NCBI GenBank assembly: GCA_035235625.1 | Contig: CP141150.1 | Location: 31,264,756 to 31,328,755 of the forward strand | DNA length: 64,000 nt | Direction: 5' to 3' | Source: Saururus chinensis | Taxonomy: Eukaryota; Streptophyta; Magnoliopsida; Piperales; Saururaceae | In this document: one piece after another, positions 34,266 through 46,342 of the stretch | Position numbering within the stretch: the first letter of the stretch is position 1 | How the letters are laid out: every line of letters begins with the position of its first letter | Made by a program: the position numbers and the translations under genes | The notes under the pieces: generated by a model | Seen by the model: the letters and a program-made list of their open reading frames with translations, nothing else | Database searches by the model: none | Told to the model about the DNA's origin: nothing

Positions 34266-37200
34266 TCATTCACCCAACAGTTGTGCCATGCTTGGTATCT
34301 CTCTCCGACTATCAACTTCTATGAACTTGTCTCTGATTGCTTGCACTTCCTTCAGGGTATCCTTTATCTGCATTCGGTCTTTTGGTGATTCGGTAGAGCA
34401 TGATACAGCAATTCTGATAATAGAGGTAGCACATTCTCGTTTTCTTTTTGTTGTGTTTGGTGGTCCTTTCTCTTCCAGCACTAAGTGAGGATCTAAAATG
34501 TCATTCACATTGTTGGGCAAAGCCATTTTTGCATATTGGTGAAGGGTCAAACCATCTTTGAACAGTTCATGCGTGGGGCTTTTTCTAGTGAACATCTCCA
34601 GGAGAAGAATTCCATAACTATAGACATCTCCTTGAGTTGACGCCTTCCCACATATCCCATACTCTGATATCCATCATATGCAATGAAATAAGAGCAATTG
34701 GGTAGTGCTTTTTGTAAGCTGAGTGATTTTAGCAATAAAAAAGGGTTCTAGTTGACGAAATTATACTGTAAAACTCTAGCAGATATTTTTTGTTCCTTTG
34801 AGATATTGTTTTTTCCATTTGGAAATCAGATCTTCGCAGACTTTCTTTATTGACATTGATGTAGACTTATATTGCGTGTAGACATTGCTTATTATAAGTA
34901 ACTGAGCAGCAAAGAAAGTAGAGAATCATAAACAACAAAGAATGAGGTAAAATGGAGCTTGTTACCTGGAGGAATGTAGCCAATAGTACCTTTAAGCCTA
35001 CTGGAAGTGACTGAATTAGTAGAGTAATTCGTGACAGCTACAGAAAGGAACCGCGCTAGGCCAAAGTCAGCAACCTGGGCAGTCATATCAGAGTCCATAA
35101 GAACATTACTTGGCTTTAAATCACAGTGCACAATTGGAGTCTGGCAATGGTCGTGCAAATATTCGAGTGCAGAAGCAACATCAATTGCTATGTTTAGCCT
35201 CTCAACGAAAGTTAAACTCCTCATCAGATTACGGAAGACTCCCCTTGGATGCAGCCAGTTCTCTAAAGATCCATTAGGCATGTAATCGAAGACCAGAGCT
35301 TTGAACTCATGCCCATTAAAATCAACGCTTGAGCAAGCAGTCACAATCTTAACAAGATTTCGATGCCGAATGTTCCTCAAGGCCTGACATTCAGCCAAGA
35401 AACTTTTAGAAGCTCCTCGTTTGAGAAGACTAAACACCTTTATCGCGACCATTTCTTCATCTGGACCCAAAAAGCCTCTGTATACAGAACCATAACTTCC
35501 CACCCCAATTAAATTGGCCGAAGAGAACCCGTCTGTGGCTTCGGCTAACTCTTGATACGAAACTTGCTGATACCGAGTCTCTAATGAAACAGAGAAAGAC
35601 CTCTCCTTAGACTTTCCTTTCCAATGACAGAAGCATGACAGGGCAATTGCACATATAAGAACGCCAATAACCACAGGTGCTATTATTTTGAGAACCAACA
35701 ACTTGCTATGTTTCTCCTTATATTTCTTCAAGGGATGATTGGGGCATGCATGTAAATTTAGTTTTGGAAGGCCCCCACAAATGTTATTGTTTCCAAGGAA
35801 AATAGCTGTACTTGCACTTCTGAAAATTCCCTTCTGTGGCACTTCACCCTCGAAATCGTTAGAGGACAAATCAAGAACCTCCAGGTTAACAAAAGTTTCC
35901 AGAAATTCTGGTATAGAGCCAGTCAACCTGTTGTAGGACATATCTAAGGACTCGAGGGGTGGAATCTTGTTTGGAAAATTCAACATTGACACATGTATCA
36001 ATAAGGGACCCCGGAGAGAATTATGAGAGAAGTTGATATAAATGGACGAGTATATGAGATTAAGAACTTGCGGAGGTGTGGTGCCACTTAATTTATTGTG
36101 AGATAGGTGTAGAAAAGTGGGACTCACAATGTCGCCAAGGCAAGCAGGTAGTCTACCCTCTAGTGCATTATGTTGGAGGTAGAGCGAAACTAAAGGAGCA
36201 TTATTGCATAATGATAATGGAATCTCCCCTGAAATATTGTTCCATGACAAGTTCAAGTACCACAACTTGGTCAAACTTTGGATACCATCCGGAATACTTC
36301 CCATGAGTAAATTTGTTCCTAAATCCAAGTAATTGAGGTTAATAAGATTTTGAATCCCATTGGGGATGTTTCCATAGATTTGGTTTTCTCCTAGGGAAAG
36401 GAATCTTAATGTTTGCGGAAGGTTAGCTATGTAGTTGGGAAGTGAACCACCAAGGAGATTCTGTGTAAGTATCAATGTAGATAGTGCTGTGCAGTTGGTC
36501 AAGGATGCAAGAAACCTCAAGTCATCAGATTTCCCATCGCTCCCGAGGTAGTTGTTGTATATTAATAGCATCTTGAGACCCCTGCATCTTCCGAAACCCT
36601 CTGGAATAAGTCCGCTGAGAGCATTGCCACTTAAAGAAATTGCTGTAATCCGAGAAGCATTGGTAAGAGACATCGGAATCTGCCCTATTAGTTGATTAAA
36701 ACTGGCCGAAATAATTCTGAGATTGGGAAATAATAGCCCTAAATTTGTGGGCAGCCTTCCCTTAATACTATTAAAAGATACCTCAAATTTTTCTATTGAA
36801 GAAAGGTTGAAAATTGAATTGGGAATTGTGCCTGATATACAATTGCTATCCACCGAGAAAACGGATAAGCTCTTTAGTCTTCCAAGCTCACTAGGAAGGG
36901 TACCATTAAGACTATTGTTTTGTAGAGAAAGAAAATTGAGAGAAGAAAGGTTTCCAAGTGATGGAGGAATACTTCCTCTGAGTTGGTTATTGGAAAGGTC
37001 GAGTTGTACAAGTTTTGACAGAGAGCCGAATTGAGGTGGAATAAACCCTTCGATGCGGTTGGCTCCAAACATGAGGCTTTTGAGGGAAATGCATTGTGTC
37101 AAATTGAGTGGGTATATCTCTCCGCCAAATGAATTGTAGGACAGGTCAAGATGTTGCAGCTGAACTAGTCCACCAATCTCCATGGGGATACTGCCTTGAA

Positions 37201-37525
37201 GTTGGTTATCACTAAGGTTGAGGTACCTGAGGAAGGTGAGGTTTGCAATATGAGGTGATAGTATACCCTCTAAATTCAAGTAAGATAGATCTAAGCTGGT
37301 GACTCGTTGATGTGGATGACCACATGAGACACCATACCAAAGGCAAAAGTGGAGAGAGTGGTTCCAAGAGGCCAGGGCTTGGGAAGTGTCATTAACAATT
37401 TGATGCTTAAAAGCAAGGAGAGCAAGGCGATCAGTTTCATTGGTGGTAAGAGGGGAGGCATACTCAAATGACAAGAAGAATAGAATGACTTGAAGAAGCA
37501 AGGGAACAAGTTTTTCACAAACCAT
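34266..37525 (-). CDS. RLK-C: LRR-XII receptor-like kinase, intact
   Basis: The only intact gene recognised. Exon 1 is 34966-37525 and exon 2 is 34266-34663; the 302-bp intron has donor G|GTAACA and acceptor CAG|AG. The predicted 985-aa product is a single-pass plasma-membrane receptor kinase of the FLS2/EFR/Xa21 group, which in known members senses microbial patterns; the ligand here is unknown. Order: signal peptide (MVCEKLVPLLLQVILFFLS), LRRNT with CLWYGVSC, about 21 LRRs to residue 590, transmembrane segment at about 609-634, juxtamembrane, and kinase from about 670. Key residues: P-loop GVGSYGSV 674-681, VAIK lysine 696, HCD 800-802 (cysteine for arginine, a non-RD kinase), DFG 820-822. 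The intron position equals that of RLK-A. The start is the first ATG of the frame and directly precedes the signal peptide. Confidence 0.93.
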
Positions 37526-37700
37526 AATTGCTAAATTGTTTGATGATGAAAATGCACAAGAGCAACAACTTTAAAAAGAGAATAAGAAGAATATGTTGGA
37601 AGTTGACGTCAATGTCACATTATGTTTTAGCGTGAGATATGGGCATGACTTGACTCAAAAGTCTAAACAAATGTGAAAAAGTATGATCAACCTTTTTTTA
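37526..37700 (-). promoter_or_regulatory. RLK-C 5' flank, short version of the shared block
   Basis: It keeps the start-proximal part of the RLK 5' block (ctaaattgtttgatgatga, gagcaacaactttaaaaa, tttagcgtgaga, catgacttgactc, agtctaaacaaa). Similarity stops near 37700, before the part that carries the vestigial signal-peptide start in RLK-A and -B. Confidence 0.6.
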
Positions 37701-37828
37701 ACTGAGTAATACTATTTTGATGTGGCTAGCATTTTCTATGCTCCTTCTTCAACGTAAGCCGAGCGTAAGGAACGCTGGGGAAGCATTGGATTTCAAGATT
37801 GACGGCGCACACGCTAACACACATTAGC

Positions 37829-37841
37829 GCACGCGCGCACG

Positions 37842-37877
<36 letters not shown>

Positions 37878-37892
37878 AATATATATAATAAA
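37829..37892. repeat. Alternating purine-pyrimidine tract: CA/CG then TA
   Basis: A run of gcgcacgcgcgcacgcac followed by (ca)n, catacata and (ta)n. About 60 bp of near-perfect purine-pyrimidine alternation. Confidence 0.85.
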
Positions 37893-38419
37893 ATAGTAAT
37901 ATTAAAGTAATCTCATAAAATTTATTAGGTTAAAATTTATAGAGAGTTTATTTTTATAATTTATTATTAAATTGGGATATGGGACTAAGGTGGATGCATG
38001 TTAAATCATGTAAAATGGAGATTAATATATTTTTGGTTAATTTTAAAAAGTGGGATCTACTTATCAAGACCGGTTAAAGTTTCAATTTTAAATTAATTAT
38101 TTAAATTTAACTTAGTTTAAATGAATAGGTTTTATATACTAAAATAACCCTAAATTTAGTAGACTTACATATTTAAATAAGATCTTGAAATCATAATTAG
38201 TTCGGCACTTATCTTATAATTTTAAAGACTCTAGTTTAAAATATAATTTTAACTATTAATTTAATTGTGAGATTGAAGTATCATAATAAATAAGGCCTAT
38301 ATGTTCAATTAATTAGGCCTAAAATTTATAGGGCCTTATTTTTTATAATTTAATTTAATTTTACTTTTAATAAATATTAATAAATTTTATATTTTAAAAA
38401 TCAACATGATAAACTCTTT

Positions 38420-38427
<8 letters not shown>

Positions 38428-38480
<53 letters not shown>
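38428..38480. repeat. (TA)n microsatellite
   Basis: About 26 uninterrupted TA units, followed by gggtttaggg. Confidence 0.95.
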
Positions 38481-38484
<4 letters not shown>

Positions 38485-39666
38485 TTAGGGTATAGTAAGG
38501 GTAGGTTGGCTGGTATATTCTTCCGTCACTTAATTTTAACTCGCAGCATAAAGATACGGTAGCATTAAAGATATCTGCAAAGTGCCCTGAAGGCTTTTTT
38601 TTTAGTTGTTCTTTTATACATTTGAAGATGGATAATAACGACATCCATATGCATAAAAGTCTTGGTCCTAGTATCGGATTTTTTATATGCGACAGGCTTG
38701 ATCGGGCTTCATCATGGCTACCCAGTGGGATAATTCTTCTGAGTTATGAAACATAGACTAGCCAGTTGGATAGATTGTGACGTGCTTATAACTAAGATAC
38801 CAAAGGGCTATTTTTGAGTGAATATTATATGTTGACCGCAAGTCAGCATTGTGAATCAGACTAGACCTAAATTGGCTTGGAAAATAACTGATGTGAAATA
38901 ATAGCGTGTGGAATGGACTATCAAGATTGAGGCAGGCATTTGGCATTAATGCGGAGAACTCGTCGCGTAAGCATTTTTTATATTTTTAAGTAAAAAATAA
39001 AAGTTTAAAAGATAGAGACAAAGGTGTCCCAAAGATGCGAGGTGATCTGGATAATTTCTTGGCAACAATCTTAGTGACAATCGTGGAAGAGTACCTTGCT
39101 TTAGGTAGGCAACGACTTGGTGATGTGGCTGGCCATCGGCCTCTAGGCCAAAATGGCCGATCATCTTTCCTCTTTGTTCTCTTATAGTTTTTTTTCTTTT
39201 TTTCCTGAAAGAACATACGAGACATATATAATATAATTAGTTAATTTTTTTAATTAAAATTATAATAAAACCTCATATATATAATTAATATTTAGAATTT
39301 GATTAAATGTGGTTATGGCTAAGTCGAATTTTTAATTAACGGACTTAAAATACAAGAACATACATCTTATAGATCAAGATTGATGACCAAAAGTGTTGAA
39401 GGTAAAAAGGATTAATTTTGCACACACTCATATAAATAAATCACTAAGAATGCCTTAAGATGTCATTTTAGAGAGTTTTAGACAGAATCAGGGTAAAAAG
39501 GGTAAAATTATAAATTTATTATATAATTAATCGTCATTGCAACATACATAGGCTCAATCAATCAATCGTCACCTAAATCAACCTTTTGTAAAAATAGACC
39601 AATAATTTATCAACCGATTGCCTTAATGACCTATTGATCACTAACAAAGTCGTGCCCTAACGAAAT

Positions 39667-40870
39667 TGTCACACCCCGAACTGCAGAACCCCTTAATCTT
39701 GACGCCTAACCCGACCGGAGGGTTTTAGAAAGATTGGAGTAAATTTTTTCCAGAGCACTTTTGTGTCGGAGAGCTATAATGTTCCTTTATGCATGACGAA
39801 GCTTCAGCTCTCCGCTGCGCATAGACTAAAACAAAACTATAATTTATTATTAATTTAGATCATGCCAAAGTTGTTATAACCATGGTGGCTTGCGTACTTA
39901 TTGGATAATATCTATGATATTATTTTAATAAGATTAGATCCCAAAGTAAGTCTGTCTAACGACTAATACATGCTCAAGTAGCATAAAATCATATATTTCA
40001 AAATACTTATAATTTGATAAATCAATCGGAGACATACAAAATCAAATAAATTATCGGAGCTAACCAAAAACTAATAAATCATCGGAGTCATATAAGATCT
40101 AATAAAGTAATCGAATTCAGACAGAAAGAATAAATCATTCTGATTTAGACAAAATATAATAAACCAATTAGAGTCAGACAAAGTATAATAAATTCATCGG
40201 AATCTGACATCACTAGTGACAGTTGCCATAAAATAATATAATATAATAATAATATCCTCGTTCGACACGCATAATTATTACACACATGACCGAACGCGAT
40301 GGTTGTCGACGCATACAACAACAAAACACACACATGACATAATGTTCCTCATATATAGCATCTAACAGAGTCATCGCACAACCAAAAACATATATCATAA
40401 ATGAAATTAACAGATTCAACAGAACATAATATAACTACAAATGTCAAGAACTATTGTGCATAGAGCTTGTAGTTATACATAGTTTTTAAATCTCCCGGCA
40501 TATCATGCCTTTATACATAGGTCACATAAATAATTACCTAGTTTTCTATTGTAACAAATAGATAATTTATTTGAAAATCTTTTCCCCTTTTATGTCTACA
40601 TTTCCTTGATGCATCACCTACAAGATCTGGGGTAGGTGAGTATATTTATAATGCTAAGCATAAATTCATGAAAAATAATTATAATTTTTTTACAAAAACT
40701 TTTATTAGAAAATAAATTATTTAGAAAATAAATCAAATCTAAATAAGATCCAGAAGCCATGATACCTAACAGCTAACCACTACACTCATGGGGCACTATA
40801 CTCATGGGGCAATGGAGGTCAGAAAGATAAGAGTGTTTTCATGATGTTTCACACATGTTCATGCCATGAC
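39667..40870. mobile_element. Probable LTR fragment starting TGTCACACCCC
   Basis: It starts TGTCACACCCCGAAC, the usual end of a class of plant Ty3/gypsy LTRs, and contains 'ggggtaggtgagtatattt' near 40630, resembling the complement of the conserved 'actcaccca' segment in such LTRs. No internal coding region or second LTR was seen, and the right border is uncertain. Possibly a solo or truncated LTR. Confidence 0.4.
40014..40210. repeat. Degenerate tandem repeat of about 32-33 bp
   Basis: About six units with the pattern (t/c)aataaatcatcgga followed by gtcagacaaaat. The divergence between units is considerable. Confidence 0.6.
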
Positions 40871-40938
40871 CGATTATTTTTTTTATAGATATCCATAACT
40901 TATCGAGAATAGACGGTTTGAGCCTTCTTTATGAATAT

Positions 40939-40984
40939 TGTTTGTTGTACCTCAACGATATGCTTTTCCGACTGTCGAACGGGA
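40939..40984. repeat. 46-bp direct repeat, copy 1
   Basis: tgtttgttgtacctcaacga and the following bases up to gtcgaacggga recur at 42875-42920 with about four mismatches. The pair brackets the glutathione reductase fragment. Origin unknown. Confidence 0.7.
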
Positions 40985-41049
40985 AGAAAAAAACTGAGAA
41001 GTACAAGATGTTAAGAAAGAAAAAGTGCAAGCAGGATACTGAACACAAC

Positions 41050-41601
41050 CTCAGTGGAAGTTCCTTTCGATAAAAAAGGTCCACAGAAGCACCCATGCCA
41101 CACCATATTGATGGAAACTCAACTGCAATATACCTAAAAAAAATGATTTAACAAGCTCATGATCCACAAAATAGAATAGTTGAAACTGACTGCGAATGTA
41201 AAGAACCTTATAAAAAAGAAGCTTACCCTCCCCCAAGGATCACAGCCTGTTTGGGCAACTCTTCCAAACTCAAAGCTTCATCGGAGGTAATGGCCAATTC
41301 CTACAATAGTAGAGAATGAGAAAGTCAAAAACAAGTAAGCAAATCTAGGTTCATTATGTACCAAAATGAAAATCCAAACGAAACATCATCAACTTACATT
41401 TACAGGAATATTTACTCGCTGAGCTCGACTACCTGTTGCTACCAAAATATGTTTTGCTGAATAAACATGCTTAGCTCCATCTGGTTCTGTCAACTCAACA
41501 ACATGGGGACCAACCACTTTCCCCTCCGCTTCAAAAAGTGTTACCCCAGAATTTGCCAATAACCGCTTGTATATTCCATTCAATCTTGTAATTTCCTGTG
41601 T
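41050..41601 (-). pseudogene. Glutathione reductase gene fragment (three exons)
   Basis: Three consecutive minus-strand exons of a cytosolic-type plant glutathione reductase, an NADPH- and FAD-dependent enzyme that regenerates GSH. 41404-41601 gives [19 protein letters not shown] through [14 protein letters not shown]; 41227-41300 gives ELAITSDEALSLEEL and AVILGGG; 41050-41133 gives YIAVEF through [14 protein letters not shown]. Introns have GT...AG borders and the phases agree across all three exons (GG|G Y, then AG| at the last donor). The family's 'PGQEL' is 'PEL' here. N-terminal exons (FAD site and redox-active CxxxxC) and the C-terminal half are absent within several kb, so this is a captured or truncated fragment. 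Confidence 0.85.
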
Positions 41602-42320
41602 CTGTAACATTAACAAAAAGAACCATCATGGAAAATTTGATGCTGTCTTAGGGACATCAAGTGCAGAATCTGATCATCTTTACCCACTTGAAAAGTTATA
41701 AGGTAACTCTTCCCACCTGATTCTAAGCAGTAAATATCTGGATATTTTTCCATTGTCCACCTGTTACTAGTTCTTCCATCTTTCCATCTACCTGCTTACT
41801 TTTTTTTTTTTTTTTGCCACATAATCTGCTTACTTACTAACTCTGGCTAAGCTTACATTCTTTTTTACTTATTCTATATTCTCTGTTATTGTCTCTCAGA
41901 GGTAAAGGGCCAAATGGCCACTCCAAGCCAATATCTAGGCTGGCCAAACAGCCCCCCAATCCCCAGTCCAAGACCAGGTTGTCTTCACAAATTAGATCTG
42001 CATATGGATGAATGGACAACAAAGATTTACTTCCAGCCAGCCTCTCCTATCTCCATGTGTAAATGTCAATCCATAAATGAAAGATTGGATCAATATGCAA
42101 CCAATAAGAGTATTGAATTACTATGAAGAAAGGATTTATTAGAACTTAAAACTGTGAGGCTTTATTGATAGTCAAAAATTGCACATTTTGCCAGCTAGCA
42201 AATTGATCTTTCCTGATCCTTTATTCCCCCTAGAAGCACTTCAACTAGTTAAATTGGCTGACCAACCTCTGTCTCTAAAACCTTACCTCTCAACAAACAA
42301 CTTCACTGGCAACCTCCAAG

Positions 42321-42429
42321 TACTCCCTCCATCCCAAAATAAGTGTCCTATTTAATTTTTCAAAATGAACAAAAATTAGTTCATTTTGAAAATCCAAATA
42401 GGACAGTTATGGTGGGACAGAGGGAGTGG
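42321..42429. mobile_element. Stowaway-like MITE
   Basis: Inverted ends tactccctccatccc and gggacagagggagt, with palindromic sequence in between (cctatttaatttttcaaaat against attttgaaaatccaaatagg). The CTCCCTCCRTCCC end is the signature of Tc1/mariner-type Stowaway elements, which target TA. The left TA is visible and the right one is degraded. Confidence 0.75.
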
Positions 42430-43369
42430 TTGGTAATCAAATCCAATGGATATAAATAGAGGTGGGAAATGAGTTCAAAAGTGAGAGACAGGTGTAGAGC
42501 CAGAAGACCAAATACCAGCATCACATCTAATCTCTTGGCAGGCCTCATTACGCAAACTAAGAGAAGATCTCTTCAAAGTCCTTCTGACATCAATTCTAAT
42601 ATCAATAGTCCAAATTGTTTTTTTCTAAATGCGACAAAAAATAGCCAACCAAAATCCTGAAGCAGAAAACTGTAACACTTGCAGTTGACAGAATTCAATC
42701 AAACCAGGCAATACAAAATGAAAATAGAGAAGAAATGAAGCTTTCTTTACTCCATAAATCCAGAAGTTGTCGTTGAAATAAAATGGAACAGAAAAACAAT
42801 CAAAGTTCCTTTTTTTCCCTAGAATGACGGATAGAGAAAATAAAAAATACATAAGCACATCTGCATCTCAAGTTTGTTTGTTGTACCTCAACGATATACT
42901 TTTTCAACTGTCGAACCGGAATCAGAAAGACTTGCAGGAGCGAGCACCAACAGAATGCACCTCCTCTTTCGTCTCTTATGTGCCGGATGCCTCTGAGAAT
43001 GTTGGTTCCTTCAGATCACTCTCCGGCGTCGATCGCCGCTTCTCTGGTCACCGGGTGGGAGCGGGAGCACCGGGCTGGGTGAGTTGCAGAGCACTCCTCC
43101 GATCACCTCTTCTCTGGTCAGTGGGTGGGAGCGGGAGTTCTGAATGTGGGTTATGTGAAGAGCACTCCACTGGCCCGGCTCTGATGAATATCTTTGCCCG
43201 GTCGCCCGTTCACGAAACCATCCTTCACCCGGGTCACCGAGTAATCCAGTCTTCCAGCCCACTTCGTGACATGTACTCCTGTGATTGGGCACTCCCACCC
43301 ACCCCGGTGGGAGTGTGGCACAGCCGATCTGAAGCCGTTTTTGGTGGGGTTAAGACTTAAGAGGAAGAA
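42430..43369. other. Unassigned region with a GC-rich part
   Basis: It includes the second copy of the 46-bp repeat (42875-42920). At 43010-43330 a GC-rich stretch contains two related pieces (cttctctggtcaccgggtgg and cttctctggtcagtgggtgg, about 80 bp apart). An open frame of 178 codons on the plus strand (42824-43360) has no recognisable domain. Confidence 0.35.
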
Positions 43370-44370
43370 GGAAAAAAAAATTCGTTGGGTAAAGTGAGAA
43401 ACACTATGTGCTCAAAAAACAAAAAGGGGTGTGGGTTTAGAGATCTTAAAGCTTTCAACCTTGCCCTTCACGCAAAGCAAGGTTGGAGGCTATTACATTT
43501 TCCCAACTCTCTTTTTTCGCAGGTTTTCAAGGCTAAATACTTTCACCATTGTTCTTTTTTAAGGCTCCCAGACGTAGCAACCCTTCTTATGCTCGGAAGA
43601 GTTTGATTTAGGCAAGAAACTAGCTGGAGCGCATTGGTGATGGGAGAAATGTGAAGGTTTGGCAAGATTGATGGATTCCTAAACCAACGACATACAAGGT
43701 GATATCACGCTGCCGGGTTCTTACCTCTGAGCCTCTGACACTCAGGTTGCTGGCCTTATTGATCAGCAAGGTGGGTGTTGGAAATCTTATACGGTGAAAC
43801 AAATTTTTTTGCCATGTGATGTGCATGACATTTTAAAAATTCGATTTGGGGGCGCTCAAGAAGATGAGTGTCAGGGCTGCTAATAAGAAAGGTGTTTTTT
43901 TTGGTCAAGAGTGCTCATTTTGTAGCACTTGATTTATCAAGAAAGATGGAAGCGGTTGGACCCTCTAACAATGGAAGGATTTCTAAAATTTGGCACCACT
44001 TATGGTAAATAAATTTACCTAAGAAAATGATCTCATTTGTGTGGAGGCTCTACAATTAACACATCTTTCATGTTAAAAGCAAACATTCTGAAGAGGAAGG
44101 TAGTGCCCATTGAGCTATGTGATTTGTGTAAACAATTTGTGGAGACATCTGTCCATTCCATATGGGGTTGCAAACACGCTGTTGAGGTGGGGAGACTAGG
44201 GCTAGAGCGTTGGAGCATGGAAGAGATTAGATGTGTGGCACGTCTTGACTTATGTGATAAGGTGATTCAAGGAGGAGATGAGGCAGTGTAAGTTTTTTGT
44301 GTAGTGATGGCGAGCTTGAAACTACAGGATCTCTAGAGTGGCGGTGCATCGGAAGGGTAGGTGGGCAAGA
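43370..44370 (+). mobile_element. LINE (L1-type) 3' ORF2 remnant
   Basis: Plus-strand reading gives [20 protein letters not shown], then [12 protein letters not shown], and after several frame changes KRKVVPIELCDLCKQFVE followed by TSVHSIWGCKHAVEVG. These are the C-terminal RT region ('GLGFRDL..FN.ALL.KQ.WRL') and the zinc-binding zf-RVT region of plant L1 elements. At least three frame breaks are present: a stop after LMLGRV near 43600, and shifts near 43700 and 44030. The 5' part is missing, which is common for LINEs. No poly-A tail was clearly identified. Confidence 0.8.
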
Positions 44371-45242
44371 GCCTAAGGGGTGGTGCACTTGAGAAAATTT
44401 AGACTTTTCTACAAATATTTACACATGCATATAGAATTCAAAGTATTATAAATAATAAGCATATTCAATGAGCATTTAATCAATTAAAATTGAATTAAGG
44501 GAGAATACTAACTGACCTTTAAGATTGATTTGCCCCGAGACTCCAATTCCCTTCACATCGATGCCCAATTCACAAGTGAATATCAATTCAATAAGGAAGA
44601 TGATCAAAATAATTTGTTTATGTATAGATCCCTCAAAATCCTTTTGCAATGGAGTACATCTCTTGATATAATGTCACAAGCCTTTCTTTTTAGTCCTCTC
44701 TTGGAGCTTGTTGTTTGCACAAATCCCAAGGCAATTTCCACTTGAAGGAAGACAGCGAGGGAGAGAGGAGGAGGGGCGGCCAGCCCCTTGTCTCTTTTCC
44801 CCTTTGAGAACACGCCAAGAGAGAGGGAGGAGAAAGGTGGGGAGCTTGTTGGGAGAGCGGGGGGAGAGGGGAACTCTTCCCCATCTTTTTTATTTTTTTA
44901 TACCTCCTTCCTTAAGTGGGCTTAAATCATTGGACCTACACCAATTCTTTATGTGGATTAACTAGAGAGCATGATCAATGGGTGTGGGGCTTTGACTCTT
45001 CGAGCCCACAGTGGCCCAAGCCATTGCACGCGACCATGCTCGGACTAAGGTCGACCCCTCACTAACTACAGATTCGACCATGGACACATATTCTAGGACC
45101 GAGCCCCATAAGGCGAATATACACACCTTAGTCACATACTTACTCTACGTATTAGAAGTGGGTCCCACGAGAATGTCATGATAGTTCCTGTAGAGTCAGC
45201 GTAACTGCCCCCAGTGTCCTTGGACCCCATGGCCTATACCGG
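44371..45242. other. Unassigned, GA-rich then GC-rich
   Basis: At 44740-44880 there is a purine-rich stretch (gagagaggaggagggg). No coding similarity. The GC-richer part from 44990 could be an LTR fragment, but no ends were found. Confidence 0.3.
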
Positions 45243-45640
45243 CACTACAAAAAAAAAAACTCAACAGCGACGGTCGCCAACCATCACTGTTGATAACTCT
45301 AGCCGTAGCTAATGTGACTAGTGATGCACATACGACCATCGCAGAAAAGTGCATCGCTAATAGCTATAGCGACGGGCAAGATGACTTTATGTGACGGTTG
45401 TGGCCGTCACACATAGTCCATATTTAGTGAAGGCCATAGAGACCGTCGCTGAAACCCGTCTTTAGCGATGGTTTCAGTTGTCGCATAATCAATTCTTTAA
45501 GCGACGGCCATGTAGACCGTTGTTGTTGTTTATTTTTAAAAAATTTTAAATATTTTTTTTATTATTGACATTAACTTTTTTTAAAAAAATTTAATTTGGA
45601 AAAAAATATTTTTTTTAAAAAAATCTTATATACTTTTAGA
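45243..45640 (+). mobile_element. CACTA-type left end, second subfamily
   Basis: It begins CACTACAAAAAAAAAAAC, followed by subterminal motifs built on GCGACGGTC / GACCGTCGC (agcgacggtcgcc, gaccgtcgctgaa, agcgacggccatgtagaccg). The motif differs from the TATTAGCGACGC family. A corresponding right end was not found downstream in this window. Confidence 0.6.
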
Positions 45641-46342
45641 TTTTTTATTTCATTGAATTTCCCGCATACAAAGTTTTGTTTCCTTAATCTCATATTAGTA
45701 AATTAATTCAAAACAAAATCTTCCAATTGACTCGTACTAATAAATTGACTCAAAGCAGAGTTGTTCTACAACCAGGATGCTCTTCACTCAAAGCAGAGTT
45801 GTCCTCAGTAAAATAGTTGAGACTTACCGACTTTACATATGTCAGATGCATCATGACTTCTTCTGTACTCATTTCTTGTAAAAAAAATGATTACAACTGC
45901 TTCAAAATGAGGATAAAAAGAAATCATCACTGGACCAACAATGTGATAACCACTAAACAATGCAAATGCAATAACTTGTACAAGAGACATTTATCTAAGA
46001 AAAGCCATGTATTTGTTTCCTGTATATGTCTTCACACAAGTTTTACTTTAAATCTCGGGGCAAATAAGTAAGACACAGACACCAGAATCCCTACAAATCC
46101 AAGCTGATATGGCGCAGGAAGTTGAATTAAAAAAAAAGCATTTTGACCAAAAATCTAATAAGACCTGACCTTGCTTGGATGAACATCATAAAAAAATGAG
46201 CTTGCCCAGCATAGAATATAGTCATCTGCCAAGTAGTAGATCATGATCCATGATAAATAACAGAATAAATAGCATACAGAATTAGACTCCTGCGTGTTCA
46301 AATTACAGTTAGAAAACTTAGAATTGATCAGATAAGGATTAC
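45641..46342. other. Spacer, nothing recognised
   Basis: AT-rich sequence between the CACTA end and the first captured exon, probably intron or flank of the captured genes. Confidence 0.3.

Larger units (their letters stand above)
37701..39666. other. Intergenic, AT-rich, two simple repeats
   Basis: Apart from the simple repeats listed separately, no gene, element end or repeat family was recognised. Short open frames at 38946-39225 have no similarity I can name. Confidence 0.35.

Noticed and set aside
42824-43360. 178-codon plus-strand frame as a novel gene
   Set aside because: No recognisable domain. It crosses the 46-bp repeat and a GC-rich internal duplication, and sits between fragments of captured genes and a LINE.
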